Origin: JAWSVE01 sp033852115
GTDB lineage: Bacteria > Pseudomonadota > Gammaproteobacteria > Pseudomonadales > Cellvibrionaceae
NCBI GenBank assembly: GCA_033852115.1
Contig: JAWSVE010000001.1
Coordinates: 310,001 to 374,000, forward strand
Direction: 5' to 3'
DNA: 64,000 nt
The position numbers and the translations under genes are program-made. Shown here in pieces: positions 1 to 9,873 of the stretch (position 1 is its first letter; the number at the start of each line of letters is the position of its first letter). The notes under the pieces are model-generated. The model made no database searches. It was given only the letters and a program-made list of their open reading frames with translations, and was not told the DNA's origin.

Positions 1-27
1 GAACTAATTCGCAATCTAGGACCCTGA
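1..27 (+). CDS. C-terminal tail of an upstream gene (partial)
   Basis: The first nine codons of the window read in frame as ELIRNLGP followed by TGA at 25-27, directly abutting the ATG of the phosphatase gene at 28. A zero-gap junction suggests an upstream gene in the same operon, but too little is present to identify it. Because PP2C/kinase pairs often sit in type VI secretion clusters, a T6SS gene is possible; this is inference only. Confidence 0.35.
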   Translation, partial: ELIRNLGP

Positions 28-882
28 ATGGCCATAATAAAAAGCAGCGCTGTCACCGATAAAGGACTACAGCGAGGCAATAACGAAGACAGCTATATAA
101 GTCTTCCCGAACAGGGTCTTTGGGTTATTGCCGACGGCATGGGTGGTCATGACGCCGGTGAAGTCGCCAGTGCAATCGTTGTCGAGACCATTCAAAAAGA
201 ACGACTCGATGAACGTTCATTAGCTGATGCTATTCAACGCTCGCATCAGTCGGTTTTAGAAGCTGTGGAAAATGGCACCGGTGCGAAAGGCATGGGTTCG
301 ACAGTGGTCGCGTTGGAAACTAGTGAGACTGAATACCAGGTTTCCTGGGTCGGAGACAGTCGTGCCTATCTGTGGACGCCAGACAAATCAGGCGGCACGT
401 TAGAGCAACTCACAACTGACCACTCTTACGTGCAAATGCTCCTAGCCACAGGCGCCATTAGTGAAGAAGATGTCGCCACCCACCCTGATAAAAATATTAT
501 CACGCAATGTATCGGTTCAACCGATGTTGACGCTGTAAAAGTCGATTCAGTGCACGGCAAATGGCAAAGCGGCCAATGGGTATTATTGTGTAGCGATGGA
601 CTGACCGATGAAGTCTCCGATGAAAATATTGCGCAAACACTCTGCGAAAGTAGAACAACAGATCAAGCGGCAACCGCGTTGATGAAGTTAGCTCTCGATC
701 ACGGCGGTAGAGACAACATTACACTTCTACTCGTTGAAGCACCGAGACAGCAGCATTCAGCAATCGCATTTTTACAAGACTGGCTGCCCTCCTTATCGGG
801 CAAGCCAACCGTCGATCATAGTATCTATGGTATTACTCTCTTGTGTTTTATCTTATTGTGCTACTGGCTTTGGATGGTGTAG
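28..882 (+). CDS. PP2C-family Ser/Thr protein phosphatase, membrane-anchored
   Basis: A 284-residue metal-dependent phosphatase that should remove phosphate from Ser/Thr residues, most likely opposing the kinase encoded next door. The PP2C motifs appear in order: RGNNEDS near the N-terminus, DGMGGHDAGE (first metal aspartate), WVGDSRAYLW, and GRDNITLLLVE with the late metal aspartate. The last ~20 residues (IYGITLLCFILLCYWLW) form one transmembrane segment, so the catalytic domain is cytoplasmic and tethered by its C-terminus. The start codon directly follows the stop of an upstream gene. The organisation matches the PppA/PpkA threonine-phosphorylation switch of type VI secretion, but the T6SS genes would lie outside the window. 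Confidence 0.9.
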   Translation: MAIIKSSAVTDKGLQRGNNEDSYISLPEQGLWVIADGMGGHDAGEVASAIVVETIQKERLDERSLADAIQRSHQSVLEAVENGTGAKGMGSTVVALETSETEYQVSWVGDSRAYLWTPDKSGGTLEQLTTDHSYVQMLLATGAISEEDVATHPDKNIITQCIGSTDVDAVKVDSVHGKWQSGQWVLLCSDGLTDEVSDENIAQTLCESRTTDQAATALMKLALDHGGRDNITLLLVEAPRQQHSAIAFLQDWLPSLSGKPTVDHSIYGITLLCFILLCYWLWMV

Positions 883-971
883 TCGCATCTATTTTAACCA
901 AGCATATAGATCAAACTTCATTGAGTTTATTAATAATTAAAATAATCTAAGAAAGGTTATAAACCGCGCAC

Positions 972-3353
972 ATGCAAATTCCTGGTTACAAAATTCTGCG
1001 CAAAATAAACCAGGGCGGTATGTCTACTGTTTACCTTGCTATTCAGCTCAGCGTCGGGCGTGAAGTTGCACTTAAAGTCATGTCGCCAGTACTCAATGCA
1101 GATCCAGTATTTGGAGAGCGTTTTCAGCGTGAGGCCAACATTGTTGGGCAATTATCTCACCCCAATATTGTGTCCATTTATGATATTGGCCGCTACAAAG
1201 GTTTGAATTACATTGCGATGGACTATCTTCCTGGCGGAACAGTCCATGAGAAAATGGTTCAAGGGTTAGACACGGCGGGCACATTATCCGTATTGCGCCA
1301 AATTGCTCACGCCCTAGATGTCGCACACCGGAAAGGTTATGTACATCGGGATATCAAGCCAGAAAACATCCTGTTTCGCGACGATGGAACTGCGGTATTA
1401 ACCGATTTCGGTGTCGCCAAAGCCGCGTCGGCGTCGACACAAGTGACGAACGCGGGCACCGTGGTTGGAACCCCGCATTATATGAGCCCAGAACAGTCGC
1501 GGGGAATGCCTCTCGACGGCCGTTCAGATCTATACAGTTTAGGGGTTGTACTCTACGAAATGTTGACGGGGTCTGTACCCTTTCAAGGGGAAGAGTCTGT
1601 TGCTATCGCTATCAAGCACCTCACCGAACCTGTTCCGAAGTTGCCTGGTCAGCACGCCGTGTTACAACCTCTCATCGATAAATTATTGGCTAAAAATGCC
1701 AATGATCGTTTTCAAACGGGTGCCGAATTAGTTGCCGCTATCGATATATTAGAGGAAACCCTTTCGGGGTTCCCGAATCGAAAAACACCTTATACAGACC
1801 CCGCCAGCATGAATGTCATGGCGCTGTTTAAGGCCCTCGTGCTCACAAGTATCGCAGCACTGCGCATCAAGTGGATGCAGCTAACAGAACGGCTCTTTAG
1901 CTGGCGCTGGACGCCTTCACGCGGCCTCTATAAGCGCCCTCAGGTGAATGTTACTGAGGTCTACTTCAGCAGCGACCCTAGCCTTGAAACCCGCGACACC
2001 GTGGTCTCAACTCGCGTAAGAAAAGCAGCACACTATCAAGAGGTAGGCGCACGCCAAATTAGTATCATTACGCGTTTTTTTACCATTGTTTTGATTTTGG
2101 GCGTTATGTGGAGTGCGTTCAGTGTGGGCTTTACTAAACTCATTGAGCCACGTCATTCCGTTTATGCCAGTGGCATGGGAAAAATTATTCATGTCACAGC
2201 ATCTGTCATCGAAAGCTACGCTGACGAGCTGCTCGGTCGCGATCAGGTAGCGATCGAGTCGCCACCTGCTACGCCGAGTATACCCACCATCGTCGAACAG
2301 CCCGCGCCACAGCAACAAATAGAGCCTGAGGCGGTAGACACTCATGACTCAAGTGACGTTACTGACGTGACTGATGACGAACCACCGACGGTCACGGAGT
2401 TGGTGACATACCACCTCAATGTCACACCTAAACCTAACAACGCACGAATAAGAGTCCTTAATATCAAAGAGCGCTTTCATCAAGGAATGCGATTAGAGCC
2501 CGGCCGCTATTTAATCGAAACGTCACGCCCGGGCTATATCACCGAGAAACAATGGATAAACATTAATGATGAAGACTACCAGCATATTGTCTCACTAAAA
2601 GTTGACTATCAACCGGGTGACAAAATTCGGGATACGCTGGCCGATGGCTCTCAAGCCCCCTCGTTGGTCGTTGTACCCACAGGAGAATTTTTGATGGGTC
2701 ATAAAGGTGAAGCAAACGCTTCACCCCAACATTCCGTGAGCATTAATACACCGTTTGCAATAGGTCAATTTGAGGTAACATTTGTTGATTACGATAAGTT
2801 TGCGAAAGCGACAAGCCGACCACTTCCTAGCGACAACAATTGGGGACGAGCCAATCGGCCAGTTATCAACGTAAGCTGGCAGGACGCCTACGAATATACC
2901 CAATGGTTAAGCCAGCAAACCGGCGCTCAATACCGCTTACCTTCCGAATCAGAATGGGAGTACATTCACCGCGGAGGAACCGAGACTAATTACTGGTGGG
3001 GGAATGGAAAGCCGGAGCAACATGCAAACTGTAAGCGTGGGTGTGATTCAGATTACACCAGCCTCTTCAAAGCAAAGACGGCTCCAGTAGGAAGTTTTCC
3101 TGCGAACCGTTATGCCGTTATGGATACAGCTGGAAACGTTGCTGAATGGACACTGGATTGCTATCAACCGCATTACATGGGTGCCCCCACAGATGGTCAA
3201 GCAGTGGAAAATGAAAGCTGCACCAAACGGGCTATCCGTGGTGGCGCTGCAAATGATTCAGCGAAAAAATTGTTTAGCTATTCACGTGACGGAGAGAAAT
3301 CACATACAACTAGCGAATGGATCGGCTTTCGAATTCTTAGAGAATTGAACTAA
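972..3353 (+). CDS. Ser/Thr protein kinase with PEGA-like and formylglycine-enzyme (SUMF1) domains
   Basis: A 793-residue Hanks-type kinase. The kinase domain covers about residues 5-265: glycine loop NQGGMSTVYLA, VALK with Lys35, HRDIKPEN with Asp127, DFGVAK at Asp145, and GTPHYMSPEQ. A transmembrane helix follows near 364-384, then a Pro/Asp/Thr-rich linker, a PEGA-like beta domain near 476-545, and an FGE/sulfatase-modifying domain from about 566 to the end (PTGEFLMG ... AGNVAEW ... IRGG ... GFRIL). The FGE domain would lie in the periplasm. It probably acts as a binding module, since I see no clear catalytic cysteine pair of true FGE. It lies 89 bp after the PP2C gene and is probably co-transcribed. 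Kinase-FGE fusions of this type are known next to type VI secretion genes. Confidence 0.88.
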   Translation: MQIPGYKILRKINQGGMSTVYLAIQLSVGREVALKVMSPVLNADPVFGERFQREANIVGQLSHPNIVSIYDIGRYKGLNYIAMDYLPGGTVHEKMVQGLDTAGTLSVLRQIAHALDVAHRKGYVHRDIKPENILFRDDGTAVLTDFGVAKAASASTQVTNAGTVVGTPHYMSPEQSRGMPLDGRSDLYSLGVVLYEMLTGSVPFQGEESVAIAIKHLTEPVPKLPGQHAVLQPLIDKLLAKNANDRFQTGAELVAAIDILEETLSGFPNRKTPYTDPASMNVMALFKALVLTSIAALRIKWMQLTERLFSWRWTPSRGLYKRPQVNVTEVYFSSDPSLETRDTVVSTRVRKAAHYQEVGARQISIITRFFTIVLILGVMWSAFSVGFTKLIEPRHSVYASGMGKIIHVTASVIESYADELLGRDQVAIESPPATPSIPTIVEQPAPQQQIEPEAVDTHDSSDVTDVTDDEPPTVTELVTYHLNVTPKPNNARIRVLNIKERFHQGMRLEPGRYLIETSRPGYITEKQWININDEDYQHIVSLKVDYQPGDKIRDTLADGSQAPSLVVVPTGEFLMGHKGEANASPQHSVSINTPFAIGQFEVTFVDYDKFAKATSRPLPSDNNWGRANRPVINVSWQDAYEYTQWLSQQTGAQYRLPSESEWEYIHRGGTETNYWWGNGKPEQHANCKRGCDSDYTSLFKAKTAPVGSFPANRYAVMDTAGNVAEWTLDCYQPHYMGAPTDGQAVENESCTKRAIRGGAANDSAKKLFSYSRDGEKSHTTSEWIGFRILRELN

Positions 3354-3364
3354 CACGTTATCCT

Positions 3365-5371
3365 TTAAGATGCGTTCAATTTGAGCTTCTCGATACGATC
3401 GCGCAGCGCTGCCGCCTCTTCAAACTCCAAGTTTTTGGCATGCTCGAACATTTGTTTCTCTAATTGATCGATCAACTTCCAGACATCTTTCCCACTCAGT
3501 GCATCAACATCATACTCTGCGTATTTCTGCGCAACTGTTTGACGTTTTTGCTTGGGCCCTTTCCCAGGGTTATAGGTCGCCTCGAGAATATCAACCACTC
3601 GCTTGGTTATACCTTGCGGTGTAATATTGTGTTCTTCGTTATGTGCGATTTGTTTTTTACGACGCCGTTCAGTTTCTGCTATCGCTCGCTCCATTGACCC
3701 TGTCATGCCGTCTGCATATAAAATTGCTTTACCATGAACATTCCGTGCAGCACGACCAATTGTTTGAATCAGTGATCGATCTGAACGTAAAAAACCCTCT
3801 TTATCTGCATCAAAAATAGCCACCAGAGATACCTCTGGCATATCCAAGCCTTCTCGCAAGAGGTTAATTCCGACGAGCACATCGAACTTACCTAAACGCA
3901 AGTCACGAATAATCTCAACGCGCTCTACGGTATCTATATCAGAGTGCAAATAGCGCACGCGAACACCCTGCTCATCCAAATATTCAGACAAGTTTTCCGC
4001 CATACGTTTGGTGAGCACTGTGATCAAGACACGTTCATCAAGCGCTACACATCGCTTAATTTCAGACAGGACGTCATCCACCTGCGTACTGGCGGGACGC
4101 ACCTCAATCTCTGGGTCGACTAATCCGGTTGGTCGTACCACTTGCTCAACCACTTGCGCTGCGTGCTCTTCCTCGTATGGCCCTGGAGTGGCTGATACAA
4201 AAATCATTTGCGGCGCTAACCGCTCCCATTCATCAAATCTCATCGGTCGATTATCTAACGCCGAGGGCAACCGAAATCCGTATTCAACCAACGTTTCTTT
4301 TCTTGAACGATCTCCACGATACATTCCGCCAATTTGAGGCACTGACACATGGCTTTCGTCAATAATTAGCAACGCATCAGACGGCAGATAATCAAATAGT
4401 GTTGGCGGTGCTTCACCTGGATTTCTACCAGATAAATATCGCGAGTAGTTTTCGATACCCGTGCAATAACCCAGCTCGCGCATCATTTCGATATCATAGC
4501 GTGTGCGCTGTTCTAACCGTTGCGCTTCCACGAGCTTGTCTTCCTTGCGCAAAAACTCTAAGCGTTCGCCTAACTCCGCTTCAATTTTGTCGATCGCATC
4601 GAGAACTGTTTGCCGAGGCGTCACGTAATGCGATTTAGGGTAAATCGTAAATCGAGCAACTTTTTGTAGCACTTCGCCCGTCAATGGATCGAATAAAGAT
4701 AAGTTTTCGATTTCATCATCGAACAGTTCAACGCGAATCGCTTCGCGGTCTGAATCTGCGGGGTAGATATCGATCACATCGCCGCGCACGCGATAGGTCG
4801 CGCGACGGAAATCCATATCATTTCGGTTGTATTGTAATTCAGCTAAGCGCCGTAAAATGGCGCGTTGATCAATGCGATCACCTCTCACCAGGTGAAGCAC
4901 CATTTTGAAGTATGACTCTGGATCACCCAAACCATAAATTGCAGAAACTGTGGCTACGATCAACGCATCTTTTCGTTCCATCAATGCCTTAGTCGCCGAC
5001 AGCCGCATTTGCTCGATATGTTCGTTAATTGATGCATCTTTTTCGATAAAGGTATCTGAAGACGGTACGTAAGCCTCTGGCTGATAATAATCGTAATAAG
5101 AAACAAAATATTCTACGGCATTATCGGGAAAGAACTCTTTAAATTCGCCATAGAGCTGCGCCGCCAGCGTTTTGTTTGGAGCCATAACCATGGTCGGGCG
5201 CTGCACTCGTTCCACCACATTCGCCGCGGTAAAGGTCTTACCGGACCCAGTCACGCCCAGTAACGTTTGATGTGCTAAGCCAGCGTTGATTCCATTAACT
5301 AACCCTTCAATGGCAGTCACCTGGTCACCAGCGGGCTTGAATTGACTCTTTACAACGAAGGGTTTTGACAT
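3365..5371 (-). CDS. uvrB: UvrABC excision nuclease subunit B
   Basis: This 668-residue protein is the damage-verifying helicase-like subunit of nucleotide excision repair, loaded by UvrA and then cut-competent with UvrC. Walker A is GVTGSGKT at residues 39-46. The family's DNA-opening beta-hairpin (YYDYYQPEAYVPSSDTF) follows, then helicase motifs such as DESHVS and GRAARN, and a C-terminal UVR domain (EKQMFEHAKNLEFEEAAALRD) that contacts UvrC. Length is normal for the family. It is convergent with the kinase gene (11 bp between stops) and 25 bp downstream of rlmL on the same strand. Confidence 0.98.
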   Translation of the reverse strand: MSKPFVVKSQFKPAGDQVTAIEGLVNGINAGLAHQTLLGVTGSGKTFTAANVVERVQRPTMVMAPNKTLAAQLYGEFKEFFPDNAVEYFVSYYDYYQPEAYVPSSDTFIEKDASINEHIEQMRLSATKALMERKDALIVATVSAIYGLGDPESYFKMVLHLVRGDRIDQRAILRRLAELQYNRNDMDFRRATYRVRGDVIDIYPADSDREAIRVELFDDEIENLSLFDPLTGEVLQKVARFTIYPKSHYVTPRQTVLDAIDKIEAELGERLEFLRKEDKLVEAQRLEQRTRYDIEMMRELGYCTGIENYSRYLSGRNPGEAPPTLFDYLPSDALLIIDESHVSVPQIGGMYRGDRSRKETLVEYGFRLPSALDNRPMRFDEWERLAPQMIFVSATPGPYEEEHAAQVVEQVVRPTGLVDPEIEVRPASTQVDDVLSEIKRCVALDERVLITVLTKRMAENLSEYLDEQGVRVRYLHSDIDTVERVEIIRDLRLGKFDVLVGINLLREGLDMPEVSLVAIFDADKEGFLRSDRSLIQTIGRAARNVHGKAILYADGMTGSMERAIAETERRRKKQIAHNEEHNITPQGITKRVVDILEATYNPGKGPKQKRQTVAQKYAEYDVDALSGKDVWKLIDQLEKQMFEHAKNLEFEEAAALRDRIEKLKLNAS

Positions 5372-5396
5372 TTCTACCTAACCTATTCAACCGTGT

Positions 5397-7565
5397 TCAC
5401 GACGTATGGCGGATAAGGAAACACTGATGGATTTTGCTATTGCGTTGAAAATCTTTGTCCAACGTATCGACTGTAATATCACTCACATCAAATTTATCGA
5501 GAGCTTCGTTGTCTAGTTTGAAGCTACGTAAATTGTTGGAAAACACTAAGGTACCTTTTGGATTAAGTAGTTCCATGCAGCGCTTAATTAATGATACGTG
5601 ATCGCGCTGAATATCCAAGACTTCGTCCATCCGTTTGGAGTTTGAGAAACTAGGAGGATCGAGCAGTATTACGTCGAAGGGCTCGCGGCAGGCCTTCAAC
5701 CAAGCCAAACAGTCCGCTTGAACGAGTTCATGACGATCACTTAGTTTGTTGGTACGAAAATTCTTTTCCGCCCACCGCAGGTAGGTGCGAGACATATCAA
5801 CACTGACACTGCTACTTGCGCCTCCTAGCGCCGCCTGCACTGTGGCAGTCGCCGTATAACAAAACAAATTGAGTAAACGCTGTCCCAAAGATAATTCGGC
5901 AACCAACTGCCGGACTGGTCGATGATCAAGGAAAATTCCGGTGTCTAAGTAGCTATCCAAATTCACCCAAAAGTTTGCCTTGCCTTCTCGAATAGTAAAT
6001 TGGTCTGTAAAAGGATCTGAGCCGAGCTTTTCGTATTGCTGTTTCCCTTTATTGCGACGGCGCTGCTTTACATGGATATGCTCGCGGGAAACATCACAAC
6101 TCGCTACCACAGCCTGCTGTAATTCGTTAAATCGTTTTTCTGCTTTTTTAGGGTCTACGGATTTCGGCGCCGCATACTCTTGCACATGGATATGATCTTC
6201 GTAGACATCAATTGCTGCGGCATATTCGGGTAAGTCTGCATCGTATAGCCGGTAGCAGCTGACGTGTGACTGCTTTAACCACTTCGCCAATTGCTTCTGA
6301 TTTTTTTTCAGGCGATTGGCTACCATTTGCGCCCCTTCAGATAATCGCGGCCCTCGATCACCAGGTTCGCGATCCTTCACGAAATACTGCGGCTCAATGT
6401 CAAACATCAATAATTGGCTCGCCAAAGCCCCATTGAATAGCTTGTATTGCTTATAGGAACGCAGCCCCATGTTTTTCGCGAGTTCAATATTCGATGTGAA
6501 GACACCGGCTTTCCAGCCTTGAAACTCAGACTTCAACACCGCTCCCAAACGCTGGTACAGCGGCAACAAACTCTCTTGATCTCCAAGACGCTCACCATAA
6601 GGCGGGTTGGTTATCACCAAGCCTTTATCGAGAGGCTTATGGGTGGGCCGCTTAAATTCAGCGAGCGGCTTCACCATTGCTTTAATCAAGCCCTCGAAAC
6701 CAGCAATGGCACTATTTTCCTGCGTCGCAGTTACAGCTCGAGGGTTCTCATCGTAGCCGCGAATCTCTTCTAGCGGCCGCTCTAACCCTGCTTCGTGCCG
6801 AGCAAAGGCTTCTTTACGCAACGCCGCCCAAACATCGGGTTGATGCTGTTTCCAACGCTCAAAACCAAACTGATCCCGCAACAACCCTGGGGCTGTATCC
6901 GTCGCCATCATGGCGGCTTCGATCAACAAGGTGCCACTTCCACACATCGGATCAATCAAACCATAGCCCTGCTCAGCCAATGCAGGCCACTGGCAGCGAA
7001 TGAGTAAACCAGCAGCCAAATTCTCTTTCATCGGTGCTTCGACGGTGAATTCTCGATAGCCACGCTTGTGAAGGCTAGCCCCAGAAAGGTCTATAGCTAT
7101 AGTTAGCTGCCCCCGGTGCAGGCGCACGTTGATGACTACATCAGGGCTATTCTTGTTGATTGTTGGCCTACAACCATCAGGCTGCCTGAGCTGGTCAACA
7201 ACGGCGTCTTTGACTAGCTGCGAGCCAAACTGAGTATTTCGAATCGCCTGACTGGTACCATTGAAGTCGATCCACAGGTGCGATTCTGGCTCCATATGGC
7301 TCGCCCATTCAATCTTATCAACCGCCCTATACAGTGCTTGAGCATCATCAACAGGGCTTCGTGAAAGCACGAGAAGCACTCTGTTAGCCAGCCTTGACCA
7401 TAGACAGCACCGATAGGCCACGGTGCAATCGCCTTGAAAGCTCACTCCAGCGACTGTTTCGCGCACATTTTGACCACCCAACGCATCAATTTCAGCGAGC
7501 AATAGCGATTCCAACCCTTTAGGACACGTTGCAAATAGGTCAAACAGTGGAGAGGAGGTAGTCAT
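5397..7565 (-). CDS. rlmL: bifunctional 23S rRNA methyltransferase RlmKL (m2G2445 / m7G2069)
   Basis: A fused rRNA methyltransferase of about 722 residues. The N-terminal half has a THUMP domain and the RlmL catalytic domain (DPMCGSGTLLIEAAM, then TNPPYGERL). The C-terminal half is an RlmK domain (LFCYTATATV and LDPPSFSNSKRM). Together they methylate G2445 and G2069 of 23S rRNA during 50S assembly. I place the start at the ATG at 7563-7565, preceded by a GAAAGAAG ribosome-binding site; the frame stays open six codons further to a TTG that would sit inside that site. The uvrB gene follows after 25 bp. Confidence 0.95.
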   Translation of the reverse strand: MTTSSPLFDLFATCPKGLESLLLAEIDALGGQNVRETVAGVSFQGDCTVAYRCCLWSRLANRVLLVLSRSPVDDAQALYRAVDKIEWASHMEPESHLWIDFNGTSQAIRNTQFGSQLVKDAVVDQLRQPDGCRPTINKNSPDVVINVRLHRGQLTIAIDLSGASLHKRGYREFTVEAPMKENLAAGLLIRCQWPALAEQGYGLIDPMCGSGTLLIEAAMMATDTAPGLLRDQFGFERWKQHQPDVWAALRKEAFARHEAGLERPLEEIRGYDENPRAVTATQENSAIAGFEGLIKAMVKPLAEFKRPTHKPLDKGLVITNPPYGERLGDQESLLPLYQRLGAVLKSEFQGWKAGVFTSNIELAKNMGLRSYKQYKLFNGALASQLLMFDIEPQYFVKDREPGDRGPRLSEGAQMVANRLKKNQKQLAKWLKQSHVSCYRLYDADLPEYAAAIDVYEDHIHVQEYAAPKSVDPKKAEKRFNELQQAVVASCDVSREHIHVKQRRRNKGKQQYEKLGSDPFTDQFTIREGKANFWVNLDSYLDTGIFLDHRPVRQLVAELSLGQRLLNLFCYTATATVQAALGGASSSVSVDMSRTYLRWAEKNFRTNKLSDRHELVQADCLAWLKACREPFDVILLDPPSFSNSKRMDEVLDIQRDHVSLIKRCMELLNPKGTLVFSNNLRSFKLDNEALDKFDVSDITVDTLDKDFQRNSKIHQCFLIRHTS

Positions 7566-8363
7566 TATCAATTCTTCTTTCAAAAATGTGTGAATCTAGC
7601 GATTGGGTACGTTACTTTCTTCGACGTTTTTCAACGACTTAGCGATGAATATTTCATTAAGCGATAACCTTCTAAAGCTATAGAACAATTAATTCATTCA
7701 CAAGCCTCAGGATTTTTTGTCTACTGGAAGTCCGCTTTGACGAAAGTTACTTTTTCAACAGGGGCTCTGCGGTTCGGTTTTTGAACAACTCCTATTTCGG
7801 AGTGCTTAGCCAAGCCCGCCTTGTTTCTCAGATGACCGCCTACGTTATTTAGGCTTTTTACCACCTAAGACCAATTGCCTCCAGCATTAGGTCGTGTCAA
7901 GAGGTCAGTAAGTTTTCAAAATATTAGCTGCTTGGATGACATGTTCAAAAACACGTGTTCCGAAATTGTTGCCGTAAACGCTTTGAAGGCAACTAATACA
8001 TGATGCAAATTATTTGGCCAAAGCCAAGATTTTCATACACTAACAAACCAACAACGATAACCAACCACGGAGGTTAAAAAGTAAGGGGCAACGTGATCGC
8101 CCGCACCCAAATTGTTTTGGATATTGCTTTTACAGCATAGCGGCAAATACCTTGTAAATACTCAATACACAGGTCTGCGCCCGCTAAAGACCCAAAACAT
8201 TATGCACCGATTCGCATCTTCAATAACCTTATAAAGCATTAAACACTCGCTTTATTTGGTGAACATGCAAGAGGAAAACAACTGCTGAGTGATAAGCGCT
8301 ATGTCATCAACATCGCCTACAGCTCTCGCAGTTAAGTCATAAATACAAGAGGTACTTACACTT
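7566..8363. other. long non-coding interval between rlmL and rmf
   Basis: About 800 bp lie between the divergent rlmL and rmf starts. I see no open frame with a credible start and ribosome-binding site, no tRNA and no clear repeats. It should hold the rlmL promoter and the rmf promoter/leader. The TTATAAAG at about 8229 could be a -10 element for rmf, but no good -35 partner is visible. The base composition resembles the neighbouring chromosome. Confidence 0.4.
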
Positions 8364-8567
8364 ATGAAACGCCAAAAACGAAACCAAATTAACCGTGCAT
8401 TTACAAAAGGATATCAAGCAGGTGTTGAGGGACGATCACATTCTCAATGCCCCCACCAAGACGGTCCAATTCGTCACGAGTGGGTAAGTGGCTGGCGTGA
8501 AGGTAGAGAAGATCTCTGGAATGGTTTCAACCGAGCAGCTCAGGCTCAACGTATTAGCAATTTTTGA
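8364..8567 (+). CDS. rmf: ribosome modulation factor
   Basis: A 67-residue basic protein that starts MKRQKRNQINRAF and contains GYQAGVEGRS, CPHQ and WVSGWREGREDLWNG, matching E. coli RMF over nearly its whole length. RMF pairs 70S ribosomes into inactive 100S dimers in stationary phase or starvation. The ATG is preceded by AGAGGT about 10 bp upstream. The protein is some 12 residues longer at the C-terminus than E. coli RMF, as is common in Pseudomonas relatives. It has a long upstream non-coding region and is followed by a cluster of hairpins. Confidence 0.95.
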   Translation: MKRQKRNQINRAFTKGYQAGVEGRSHSQCPHQDGPIRHEWVSGWREGREDLWNGFNRAAQAQRISNF

Positions 8568-8621
8568 CCTCTAAAGTCCGATTTCTAACGCATTAAAACT
8601 GCCCTTGGCAGCCAACAATTT

Positions 8622-8704
8622 CCTGTCTCCTCAACAGGGATCCCGAGACGTTTATCGTCTCATTTGATAGCTCACTGATTCGGTGAGCTGGTACTTTAGG
8701 TACC
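8622..8704. repeat. four consecutive stem-loops between rmf and pyrD
   Basis: Four small perfect inverted repeats follow each other in 83 bp: CCTGT/ACAGG (8622-8638), GAGACG/CGTCTC (8645-8661), AGCTCAC/GTGAGCT (8669-8689) and GGTAC/GTACC (8690-8704). They fill the space between the convergent rmf and pyrD genes, the last one abutting the pyrD stop. None has a long U-tract, so they are more likely 3'-end stabilising structures or a combined weak terminator than one standard terminator. Confidence 0.6.
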
Positions 8705-9730
8705 CTAACCCGAGCGGCACGACGCTATCGCGTCTGCCGCCTCGGTAATTAGCTCAGGCCCGCGATAAATAAAGCCACTATAAATTTGAACAAGACTAGC
8801 GCCAGCTTCTATTTTTTCTTGTGCGGACTCACCATCCATAATGCCACCGACACCAATAATGGGTAACCTAGAGCCTAGTTCTGCATGCAGTAATTTAATG
8901 ACTTGAGTTGAAGCTGCTGTCACTGGCGCGCCACTAAGGCCACCCGCCTCATCTGCATAGACATGCCCAGCTACAGCCTCACGACTTAATGTGGTATTTG
9001 TCGCGATGACTCCATCTATACCGCTGCCTAGCAGACTTGTAGCCACCTGTTTGATTTCCGTTTCATCCATATCCGGCGCGATTTTGACGGCAATAGGTAC
9101 ATAACGTCCGTGCTGATCCGTTAATAATTGTTGCTCGTGCTTTAACATCGAAAGCAACTGATCGAGTTGCTCTCCATATTGCAGCGTCCGCAACCCGGGA
9201 GTATTAGGGGATGAAATATTGACAGTTATGTAATCCGCATGCGGATAAACTTTATGTAGGCAAATTTTATAATCGTCGTTGGCATTTTCTACCGGCGTAA
9301 CAGCATTCTTGCCAATGTTGATACCCAAGACTCCCTTATATTTTCGCGCTTTTACTTTTTCGACCAGGTGATCAACACCGAGATTGTTAAATCCCATTCG
9401 ATTAATAATGGCCTGGTGTTCTGGCAATCGAAAAAGACGAGGTTTGTCATTCCCCGGTTGCGGCTTCGGTGTGATGGTACCAATTTCAATAAAGCCGAAC
9501 CCTAAATTCCCAAGAGCATCGATATGATCTCCGTTTTTATCTAAGCCTGCTGCGAGCCCTACCGGGTTAGGAAAAGTGATTCCCATTACCGTGATGGGGT
9601 CACTAGGAACCTTAGGAGCAAAAGGCTTGAGAAGATGGCAGGCATTTACCCAATCCAAGGCGGACAAGGAGACGCCATGAGCACGCTCTGCATCTAGCTT
9701 AAACAATAAAGGGCGAATTAAACCGTACAT
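8705..9730 (-). CDS. pyrD: dihydroorotate dehydrogenase (quinone), class 2
   Basis: This 341-residue FMN enzyme oxidises dihydroorotate to orotate in pyrimidine synthesis and passes electrons to membrane quinone. The class 2 features are the N-terminal amphipathic extension (MYGLIRPLLFKLDAERAH), PVGLAAGLDKNGD, NISSPNTPGLR with the catalytic serine region, and the C-terminal FMN phosphate loop IIGVGGIMDGESA. Length matches E. coli PyrD. It is a single gene, convergent with rmf. Confidence 0.97.
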   Translation of the reverse strand: MYGLIRPLLFKLDAERAHGVSLSALDWVNACHLLKPFAPKVPSDPITVMGITFPNPVGLAAGLDKNGDHIDALGNLGFGFIEIGTITPKPQPGNDKPRLFRLPEHQAIINRMGFNNLGVDHLVEKVKARKYKGVLGINIGKNAVTPVENANDDYKICLHKVYPHADYITVNISSPNTPGLRTLQYGEQLDQLLSMLKHEQQLLTDQHGRYVPIAVKIAPDMDETEIKQVATSLLGSGIDGVIATNTTLSREAVAGHVYADEAGGLSGAPVTAASTQVIKLLHAELGSRLPIIGVGGIMDGESAQEKIEAGASLVQIYSGFIYRGPELITEAADAIASCRSG

Positions 9731-9873
9731 AGAATCGAAGCAAACCTCTAGCTAAACGGAAGGGTAAGTCAGGCCGCGCAGCTTACCGGAATCGCTGCAG
9801 AAGGTCGACCGAAGCACGGTGATTGACCAAAAGAAAGCCAACCTTGCTTAAACACAATACACTCTGAATAAAC

